Below, one piece after another: positions 41,078-47,890 of a stretch of 64,000 nucleotides of DNA (the stretch's first letter is position 1; every line of letters starts with the position of its first letter). Origin of the DNA: Undibacterium hunanense (GTDB lineage Bacteria; Pseudomonadota; Gammaproteobacteria; Burkholderiales; Burkholderiaceae_D). The notes under the pieces are model-generated. The model was given only the letters and a program-made list of their open reading frames with translations. It was not told the origin of the DNA and made no database searches. Made by a program: the position numbers and the translations under genes. The stretch lies in the NCBI RefSeq assembly GCF_014284335.1, contig NZ_JACOGF010000004.1, positions 434,001 through 498,000 of the forward strand, given 5' to 3'.

Positions 41078-42375
41078 GATGCTTCCTTTGCAGAGATGGA
41101 TGAAATGCCGGCCGCGCCGGCGAGAGGGGTGTTATGTATGGCATTTGCAGCACCTGTAGCACCTACGGCACCTACGGCACCTACGGCACCTACGGCACCT
41201 GAGGCACGTGCTGCAAATGCCGCACGGCCGCTATTGACAAGAATCGTGTCGTTCTGTGGCGTGTGGATGCGGCTGCACAGTACGTCTCGGTAGTGGCGTT
41301 GCAAGGGGTTGCTGCGTGACAGACCTGGATTGCCGCTTAATTCGATGGCCTTTTCCACTACCCGGATCGCCTGGTTGGTCACCAGATACTTCACCCGGAA
41401 ACCGTCAGATGCTGCTATCGCACCGCTGGTAGCTGCATCAATCAGTACCCGGTTGGAAAACAGCCATGCATCCAGCTCGCCCAGTGCCTCCTGGAAGCGC
41501 GGCAGGCTGGCAAGTGGCGCACCCAGATTGGCCGGAACGCGTCCTTCCAGCCATCCGGCCAGCCAGTCACGCGCCGAGCGGGCCACGGCATCATAGATGG
41601 CAGATAGCAGTACCGACATCCATAGCAGCAGCGAGGCATCAATATCAGGCGCGGATCCGGCTGGCGCCACTTCGACTGCGTGGTCAAGTGGCACCAGCAC
41701 ATCGTCGAACACCACTTCGTGGCTGCCGGTGGCGCGCATGCCAAGGTGATCCCAGGTTTCAATCACACTGATGCCCGGCGTATCGCGCCGCACCAGCCAA
41801 CTGCCGACCAATGGTTCAGCATCGTCACTGCGGGCCCACACACCCAGCCAGGTCAGACGTGGTATGCCGGTCGAGTAGATTTTACGACCACTGATGCGCC
41901 AGCCCTCTGGCGTGCGTCGCGCGATGGTATCTGGCAGGCCACCACGTGCAGGCGTGCCCAGTTCAGGCTCCACGCGCAGTGCATTGATCAGGGCACCATC
42001 GCGTAAGGTCTCGTCGATTACCCGCTGCAGCAGATGTTGTGGCCAGCGTGTCTTGCGGTCGGATGCGTGGTGCAGGTATTGCATGGTCAGTACCAGCGCG
42101 GTGGATGGCTCGCCGCGTGCGACAGCAGCCACCACGCGTGTAGTCTGTGCCAGGTTGGCACCCAGGCCACCCAGGGCACGCGGTACTGTCAGGCCGAGCA
42201 GACCCAGTTCGTGCAGCCGCTCGAAATTCCGGTGCGGGAAGCTGGCGTCGCGGTCATGCTGTTCGGCGGTGGCGGAAAATTCCGCCGTCAGCGTTTTCAG
42301 CAACGCGGCAAATTCCGGGCTATCCAGCTGGTGGGCATTTTGGACGGAAGGCAGGCGAAGGACAGAAGTAGACAT
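41074..42375 (-). CDS. Acyl-CoA-dehydrogenase-fold oxidoreductase (SfnB/DszC type)
   Basis: A 433-residue protein of the acyl-CoA dehydrogenase superfamily in the flavin-dependent monooxygenase-like SfnB/DszC branch: N-terminal helical domain with LGLLGLTVPRALGGLGA (~54-70), beta domain with 'GWRISGRKIYSTGIP' (~161-175), and a C-terminal helical domain. DszC/SfnB proteins take part in sulfur acquisition from thiophene sulfones or DMSO2-type compounds. The last ~30 residues contain GAVGAVGAVGAVGATGAANA, coded by a perfect 9-bp repeat, a likely hypervariable tail. It follows the ABC ATPase gene closely. Confidence 0.82.
   Translation of the reverse strand: MSTSVLRLPSVQNAHQLDSPEFAALLKTLTAEFSATAEQHDRDASFPHRNFERLHELGLLGLTVPRALGGLGANLAQTTRVVAAVARGEPSTALVLTMQYLHHASDRKTRWPQHLLQRVIDETLRDGALINALRVEPELGTPARGGLPDTIARRTPEGWRISGRKIYSTGIPRLTWLGVWARSDDAEPLVGSWLVRRDTPGISVIETWDHLGMRATGSHEVVFDDVLVPLDHAVEVAPAGSAPDIDASLLLWMSVLLSAIYDAVARSARDWLAGWLEGRVPANLGAPLASLPRFQEALGELDAWLFSNRVLIDAATSGAIAASDGFRVKYLVTNQAIRVVEKAIELSGNPGLSRSNPLQRHYRDVLCSRIHTPQNDTILVNSGRAAFAARASGAVGAVGAVGAVGATGAANAIHNTPLAGAAGISSISAKEAS
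41161..41196. repeat. Four perfect 9-bp tandem units coding a GAV repeat
   Basis: The unit ACCTACGGC occurs four times in a row at 41161-41196, flanked by degenerate copies at 41152-41160 and 41197-41205. It lies in the C-terminal end of the SfnB-like gene, in frame, so copy-number change would lengthen or shorten the tail by three residues per unit. Confidence 0.85.
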
Positions 42376-42377
42376 GA

Positions 42378-43271
42378 TCAGATCGAGAAGTTACTGAAGT
42401 TGAAAGGCATGACTACCGGCGCTGGTGCATTCTCTGTTGTGACCGGAGTGTCAATTTCGACACCCAGCAGCTCCAGCAATTGCGCGCGCACCTGCTGGAA
42501 TTGCGGTAGTTCGGCGCTGCGTGGACGTGGCTGGGTGATGGCGATATCAGAGACGATGCGGCCCTGTTCCAGCACCAGCACGCGGTCGGCCAGCAGTACG
42601 GCTTCGTCGACGTCATGTGTGACCAACAGTACCGCCGGGCGGTGCTGCCGCCACAGTGAAAGAATCAACTGATGCATACGGATACGGGTCAGTGCATCGA
42701 GTGCGGCAAAGGGTTCGTCCAGCAGCAGTAGCTGTGGCTCGCGCACCAGTGCACGTGCCAGCGCTACGCGCTGTGCTTCGCCACCGGACAAGGTGCCAGG
42801 CCAGGCGTTCTCGCGATGCGCCAGCCCTACTTCGGCCAGAGCCTGGCGTGCGTGCTGTCGCGGCTGATCCAGCTTCAGACCCAGCGTCACGTTGCGCCAG
42901 GCGCGTTTCCAGGGCATCAGGCGTGGTTCCTGGAAAACTGCAGTGCAGGCTTTAGGTACTTCCAGCGTACCCGAAGTGATGCGATCCAGTCCCGCCAAAG
43001 CGCGTAACAGCGTGGTTTTGCCAGAACCGCTGCGGCCCAGCAGCGCAACAAATTCACCGGCACGAATATCAAGGTTCAGTTGATCAAGGATGACGTTGTC
43101 GCCAAAACGCTTGGTTAACTGACGCGCGTGCACTGGAGTATGCGCCGGGGTATGTGTCGGCGTGTGCGTTGGCGTGTGCGTTGGCGGCAGCGTTGGCGTA
43201 TCAGCGCGCTGGCCCACCGTACTGTCATTGCGAAGCTGCACGTCTAACAGATTGAGTTGTATGCTGGTCAT
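42378..43271 (-). CDS. ABC transporter ATP-binding protein (SsuB-like)
   Basis: 297 residues from ATG 43271, two bases after the permease stop. Walker A GRSGSGKT (~79-86), signature LSGGEAQ (~160-166), Walker B LLLLDEP (~180-186) and the switch His in VTHD (~214). A 12-bp-repeat-coded Pro/Thr/His stretch (PTHT units, ~27-46) precedes the ATPase domain and is absent from most family members; it may be unstructured. Pairs with the permease upstream as a sulfonate-type importer. Confidence 0.88.
   Translation of the reverse strand: MTSIQLNLLDVQLRNDSTVGQRADTPTLPPTHTPTHTPTHTPAHTPVHARQLTKRFGDNVILDQLNLDIRAGEFVALLGRSGSGKTTLLRALAGLDRITSGTLEVPKACTAVFQEPRLMPWKRAWRNVTLGLKLDQPRQHARQALAEVGLAHRENAWPGTLSGGEAQRVALARALVREPQLLLLDEPFAALDALTRIRMHQLILSLWRQHRPAVLLVTHDVDEAVLLADRVLVLEQGRIVSDIAITQPRPRSAELPQFQQVRAQLLELLGVEIDTPVTTENAPAPVVMPFNFSNFSI
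43135..43194. repeat. 12-bp tandem repeat coding PTHT units
   Basis: Five consecutive 12-bp units at 43135-43194, two of them identical (43159-43170 and 43171-43182), encode the N-terminal Pro-Thr-His-Thr stretch of the ABC ATPase. Confidence 0.75.
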
Positions 43272-43273
43272 GT

Positions 43274-44167
43274 TCAGTCCTTGATAAAAGTCGGTCGCCA
43301 TGCCAGCAGATAATGTTCGATCGTACGCACCAGCAAATCAGTGGCAAGACCCAGCAGGCTATACACCAGCAGGCAGACCACGATGACGTCAGTACGCATG
43401 AAGTCGCGGGCGTTATTGATCAGGTAGCCGAGGCCGGCAGTGGCATTGATCTGTTCTACCGCCACCAGTGACAACCAGCCTACACCCAGCGAGTAGCGCA
43501 AGCCGATCAGGAAAGATGGCAGAGCACCAGGCAGTATCACATGGACGATCAGTTGCGGATAGCTCAAGCCGAATAGCCGGGCTGCTTCCACCAGCTTTGC
43601 ATCAATGCCACGGATGCCGCTGTATAAGGTCAGGTACATCGGGAAGGTGGTAGCAAAGGCAATCAGTGCGATCTTGGTGAACTCGCCAATGCCGAACCAC
43701 AAGATGAACAGCGGTACCAGCCCCAGGAAGGGCAGGGTACGCGCCATCTGCATGGTCGAATCTATCGCGATCTCACCCTGACGCGACAGACCGGATGCCA
43801 GCGCCAGTGCCGTACCCAGTGATAGCGACACTACCAGACCAGTGACCACGCGCTGCAGGGACACCAGCACATTGGCACCCATCTCGCCAGAAACAATCAG
43901 GTCACCAAGCGTGACGAATATTTGCGAAGGCGCTGCCAGTATGCGTTCTGGCAGCACGCCGGTGCGAGAAGCAAGCTCCCACAGCGCAAGCAACACCAGT
44001 GGACTAAGGGCGCGGCGAAACAGGGAAACGAGAATCGAACGCTGAATTGATATCCGAGACACTTGCGACGCTCTCGAATCTTGCGGATTTTGCGAAACTT
44101 TAGAAACCGGCGCAGCATCATGCACAGATGCGGGAGCGGCGCCGTAAGAGTGGGTGGAAACCGACAT
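43274..44167 (-). CDS. ABC transporter permease (SsuC-like)
   Basis: A 297-residue inner-membrane permease of the aliphatic-sulfonate/nitrate/taurine family, with about six transmembrane segments from ~50 to ~285. The EAA loop (EAARLFGLSYPQLIVHVILPGALP, ~190-213) contacts the ATPase. A long N-terminal cytoplasmic tail (~1-45) is rich in Ser/Gln/Arg. First structural gene of the cluster, 129 bp after the LysR gene, with an operator candidate between them. Confidence 0.88.
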   Translation of the reverse strand: MSVSTHSYGAAPASVHDAAPVSKVSQNPQDSRASQVSRISIQRSILVSLFRRALSPLVLLALWELASRTGVLPERILAAPSQIFVTLGDLIVSGEMGANVLVSLQRVVTGLVVSLSLGTALALASGLSRQGEIAIDSTMQMARTLPFLGLVPLFILWFGIGEFTKIALIAFATTFPMYLTLYSGIRGIDAKLVEAARLFGLSYPQLIVHVILPGALPSFLIGLRYSLGVGWLSLVAVEQINATAGLGYLINNARDFMRTDVIVVCLLVYSLLGLATDLLVRTIEHYLLAWRPTFIKD

Positions 44168-44180
44168 ATCTTTGCTTTCC

Positions 44181-44253
44181 TATACTGTTGATCCGAAGGC
44201 TTTTCTAGCCATTGAAATCAGTATAGAGAGCAAATGATTATGCTAAAACTAAT
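44181..44253 (-). promoter_or_regulatory. Candidate LysR operator before the organosulfur cluster
   Basis: The A+T-rich spacer between the LysR gene and the permease gene holds an inverted repeat TATACTG (44181-44187) / CAGTATA (44219-44225). Nearer the LysR side it holds a LysR-type box, ATTA-N9-TAAT (44237-44253), 70-86 bp before the permease start. The contrast with the G+C-rich genes on both sides supports a promoter here. Binding is inferred from the LTTR consensus. Confidence 0.55.
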
Positions 44254-44296
44254 TGTTTCTACTATTGATATATGATTTTCAGGAATAATCTTAATG

Positions 44297-45211
44297 TCAG
44301 CGTGCGACTACCTTGAGTGGCGTCTCTGCAAAGGCATGCTGCACCGCCTCGGCAAAAAAATCGATCGCATGCTGCACCGGGCCTGGCTGCAAGGGTTGCA
44401 CCAGCCAGATATCGAGTACCGGTTTGAAATCGCTGACGTTGACGATATCGAGCTGCGAGCGATGACGGCTGTGCTCGAAAATAGGGCGCGGCATCAGTCC
44501 CAGGCCCATTTCATTGGCGACCAGGCCCAGTTGCAGGTCGGTACCGAAGGTTTCCAGGTTGATTTTGAACGACAGACCCTGTTCTGCCAGCGCACGTGCC
44601 AGACCCGCGCGGAAACCGCAACCGTCAGGATTGAGCACCCAGCCGATACTAAAAATATCGCGAAGCTTGTAAGAGCGCTTGGGCATTGCATTCTTTTTTG
44701 CGACAACGACCAGCTCGATGCTGCCCAGCCCGCGACCTCGTAATCCCTCTGGCAGCACCTTGGTGGCCGGGAACAGCGCTACCGCAGCGTCGATTTCGGC
44801 CTTGGCGACGCGTTCCACCAGTTGCGAGCCCCAGCCAGAAGATACTTCGGTATGAAGGCCTTCGAAGTTGCGGCTTAGTCGTTGCAAGGTATCGAGCAGC
44901 ACCACATCGCCGATGGTCTGTATCACGCCGATGCGGAACACCCCGGTTGGTGCATGGTCGTCCTGCACCAGGTTGCGAAGGCGGTCAACCTCCTGCAGCA
45001 CTTTGCCGCATTGATCGAACACCTGCCGCCCCATTGCACTGGGTTTGGGCGGCTTGACGCTGCGGTCGAGCAGTTCCACGCCCAGCGCGTGTTCGAGGTT
45101 CTGTACCCGGCGTGTAATGGCAGATTGGGTCAAGCCCAGTGCGTCGGCTGCGGCACTGATCGACTGGTTGCGCACAACTGCGACGAAGGCGCTGATGTCA
45201 TCTATTTTCAT
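44297..45211 (-). CDS. LysR-family regulator of the organosulfur cluster
   Basis: 304 residues from ATG 45211, seven codons after the longest start. N-terminal winged helix (1-60, 'SISAAADALGLTQSAITRRVQNLEHAL') and a substrate-binding domain (~92-290). It is encoded immediately upstream of the permease on the same strand, so it probably controls the 17-gene cluster in response to sulfur limitation or a cluster substrate, as CysB/Cbl-type and SftR-type regulators do elsewhere. It is not itself close to CysB in its N-terminus. Confidence 0.88.
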   Translation of the reverse strand: MKIDDISAFVAVVRNQSISAAADALGLTQSAITRRVQNLEHALGVELLDRSVKPPKPSAMGRQVFDQCGKVLQEVDRLRNLVQDDHAPTGVFRIGVIQTIGDVVLLDTLQRLSRNFEGLHTEVSSGWGSQLVERVAKAEIDAAVALFPATKVLPEGLRGRGLGSIELVVVAKKNAMPKRSYKLRDIFSIGWVLNPDGCGFRAGLARALAEQGLSFKINLETFGTDLQLGLVANEMGLGLMPRPIFEHSRHRSQLDIVNVSDFKPVLDIWLVQPLQPGPVQHAIDFFAEAVQHAFAETPLKVVAR

Positions 45212-45628
45212 GTCGTTGTAGGGATATTCCATGCAAAATCAGTCGTCATCTTACCAGCATCAGAATTTGTAACTGAGGGGTACACGATAGTCGCCCCCAT
45301 CTGGTAGTCTCTGGCAACCTCGCTTGAATGCTGTCTGTGCAGCTACTGCTTGTGGCCAGGCGCATAACGAGTGCTTGACGTATTACTGTCATAGTTATTT
45401 TCCATAAGATGATTAAGTCGAACTGATCTTATGTTGCAAAAGATTATGTGCAAAGTAATTCTTTATTATATTGAAATATAAATATTGAGAATAATCAATG
45501 TGCAGATGGCATAAGAATTGAGGCCGGTAGCGATTTCTGTCAAAAGCATCGATTTTCCTGCCTTCAGATGTGATTTACTGGCAATATTGCAATGACAGCA
45601 ATTGGCAAGTTTTATGTGAATCAGCAAC
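45212..45628. other. A+T-rich intergenic region without a gene
   Basis: About 415 bp between the LysR gene and the Nudix-like gene, strongly A+T-rich from ~45390 on. No ORF of note and no RNA structure recognised. It must contain promoters in both directions; I see no clear operator. Confidence 0.5.
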
Positions 45629-47791
45629 ATGCAAGAAATTCTTACGGAAAATAATATGACATTGAATGCGTCTACACCGACCCCCGGGCTACCGGATAAC
45701 ACGGAATCCTCAGAAAAGATGCTCAATCTGTCGCCTTCGCTCTCAGACATGCAGGCAGCAGAGGCCAGTGCAGCGCATATCGTTTTTGAGATACTGAATC
45801 AACACGCGGTAAGCGTCGATACGCAAAGCCATTCGGCAAGTCTGTATGCAGAATCGCTCCTGTATATGGTGTACTGGTTTCATCGTCTGCGTGATCCCAT
45901 CCGCAAGAATGGGATCGAAGATTGCGTGGCAAACTATTTAAATGTGGATCGTCAATCCGCAGTAGTGAGCGCCTTATTGTCCGATCAGAGGCTTAAAGTC
46001 CAGGCGAAGCAGCGAATTGATCAGGGGGTCATGGTTCGCAAGACTGTTGACGTGCTTGTGATGCGCGACGGCCAGCAAGGACGGGAATTTCTTGTCCTGG
46101 ACCGGACGTTTTTCCCTGAAGGCATGTCCCTGCCGGGTGGGCTACTGCAAGATGAAGATGAACAAAACGAATTTGGAATACCGGGCAATATTTTTGCGGC
46201 ACTCCGGGTAACAGGCAGCAAAGTGTTCGGATCTGTAACACCCGAATACGGGATTTCAGAAAAAGACGGGCGTAAATATTATTTTGTACAGGGCAAGGCA
46301 AAAGACGCAGGGACGAAGGATGCGAAAAATGAAGAGAAAAACGAAGCCCGCATCTACATGGACAGAACCGTTTCTCACGGATATCGCGACCATCTCAAAG
46401 AGATTGCCCTGCCATCAGATCCGCGTCATATCGTGGACACGATCGGGTTTCTCGTAGAAATTGCCGACACAGAAGGCGTGCAGGGCAGGTGGCTGCCCGA
46501 GAGTGTGATGACCACACCAAATGCGAAAGAAGGTTCTTTTGCCTTTGGTCATCACAAACAGATTGCCGCTGCGCTGGTGGCAAAAAACTTCAGCAAAACG
46601 CAGGGTATTTCCCATCACGAATGGATACGGGAATGGGTCAGGAATCCCGTGGAGTTATATCGCGGATTACGTGCACGGTTTGAGTTGCATAATGGCAGCC
46701 TGGATACGCCAGTGCTGGAACTCTTGCCAGTGGTCGATTATTTCCGTAGCCAGATGACCCTGGCGGCGATGGATGAGAAGTGCCGCGACAATGCTGCTCT
46801 TTCCTTTATGCGCGATCAGTTGCTGCATAAATTCCATCATGTGACGATACAGAACGGCGCGATGTGTCCCTATGCCCCGACCTTGCGTGTCCTGTTCGAA
46901 GCAGTAGGCTTCTTTGATATCGCATGCCGTACCGAGAAAAACCTGAGTACCCATTTCCAAAAGAAGTACTGGTACCGCTACGAAGAGTTGATGCGGCGGA
47001 TTCCCGAAGTCATCATCATCCCTACGTTCGACAATATCTCTGCTACTGACCTCATGAAAATACGGGGCACACCAGTCTATTTTATCGGCGTATCAACCGA
47101 GCCTGTGTACGTCGATGAATTCTGGCAGTCTCCGCTCGAATTCCTCATTCATGACCTCAATCATGCCTGGAAGATGATGGACATGGATGACCGTTTCTTC
47201 CAGCACCGGCCAGAGACCAGCAGAGATGAACTGATCAGTAAATCCAATGCCTTCATCCGCGAATACTTCCCGACTATTGCCATTCAAAAGACCGACACGG
47301 AAGAGCAGAAAGAAATGAAGAAACTCAAGAAAATTCTTTTGTTCGAAGTGGGTCATGAGGATGCCAGACCGCTGTTGCCACATATCGTCAGCGAAGCGCT
47401 GCTGGAAGATGAAGGATACGAGTTTCCGGATATCGTCGTCCGTTATGATGAGACTGGCAAACAGGCCTATCTGGAACAGCGTACCATCCCTGGTATCACT
47501 GCGCTTTCTTACGTCAGACACAAACTGCAGCATGGTTTCTTTGATCAGACTGATTCGCAAAATATCCAGATCGTCTCGCCCAAGTATCGCAGCGTGGAAT
47601 GGATAGTCAGAGCGACGGAAGAATTATTGAGTGAAATGCAGGCGACGATTCCACCTGCCGTACAAGCCGAAGGTTTGACAGAATACCTGACCAGACAGGC
47701 TTGCTCCAGAGGGCCTGCGATACTCCATGCACCTGAAAACCTGGACCCTGCGGTAGAAGAATATGGAGATGGAACGGTTTCTATGGAATAG
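45629..47791 (+). CDS. Large protein with degenerate Nudix-like domain, function unknown
   Basis: A 720-residue cytoplasmic protein (no signal, no membrane helix). Residues ~138-315 resemble a Nudix fold: a VDVLVMRD strand (140-147), then FFPEGMSLPGG (161-171) as the start of a Nudix box. The helix that should carry REUxEExG reads ALRVTGSKVFG, so the metal-binding Glu cluster is lost. The C-terminal ~400 residues match nothing I know; HDLNH at 508-512 could be a metal site. The start may be ATG 45656, which has GGA 7 bp upstream. It is monocistronic and ends in a strong hairpin. Confidence 0.65.
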   Translation: MQEILTENNMTLNASTPTPGLPDNTESSEKMLNLSPSLSDMQAAEASAAHIVFEILNQHAVSVDTQSHSASLYAESLLYMVYWFHRLRDPIRKNGIEDCVANYLNVDRQSAVVSALLSDQRLKVQAKQRIDQGVMVRKTVDVLVMRDGQQGREFLVLDRTFFPEGMSLPGGLLQDEDEQNEFGIPGNIFAALRVTGSKVFGSVTPEYGISEKDGRKYYFVQGKAKDAGTKDAKNEEKNEARIYMDRTVSHGYRDHLKEIALPSDPRHIVDTIGFLVEIADTEGVQGRWLPESVMTTPNAKEGSFAFGHHKQIAAALVAKNFSKTQGISHHEWIREWVRNPVELYRGLRARFELHNGSLDTPVLELLPVVDYFRSQMTLAAMDEKCRDNAALSFMRDQLLHKFHHVTIQNGAMCPYAPTLRVLFEAVGFFDIACRTEKNLSTHFQKKYWYRYEELMRRIPEVIIIPTFDNISATDLMKIRGTPVYFIGVSTEPVYVDEFWQSPLEFLIHDLNHAWKMMDMDDRFFQHRPETSRDELISKSNAFIREYFPTIAIQKTDTEEQKEMKKLKKILLFEVGHEDARPLLPHIVSEALLEDEGYEFPDIVVRYDETGKQAYLEQRTIPGITALSYVRHKLQHGFFDQTDSQNIQIVSPKYRSVEWIVRATEELLSEMQATIPPAVQAEGLTEYLTRQACSRGPAILHAPENLDPAVEEYGDGTVSME

Positions 47792-47805
47792 ACAGGCGCA
47801 TTTGC

Positions 47806-47836
47806 CGGGAATGTCATTACCTGAATGACACTCCCG
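47806..47836. terminator. Terminator hairpin between convergent genes
   Basis: Arms 47806-47817 and 47825-47836 pair at 11 of 12 positions with a short loop. It lies 15 bp past the Nudix-like gene and 55 bp past the end of the convergent beta-helix gene, so it probably serves both. Confidence 0.65.
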
Positions 47837-47890
47837 ACAAGGGGGCGGAACGTATTTCAGCAGCAGGAGCGAACAGCAGAAAAATAGGTT

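Noticed and set aside
39695-41293. A 532-residue plus-strand reading frame antisense to the SsuD-like gene and its neighbours
   Set aside because: It is a product of high G+C antisense codon bias; the minus-strand genes have clear families and starts.
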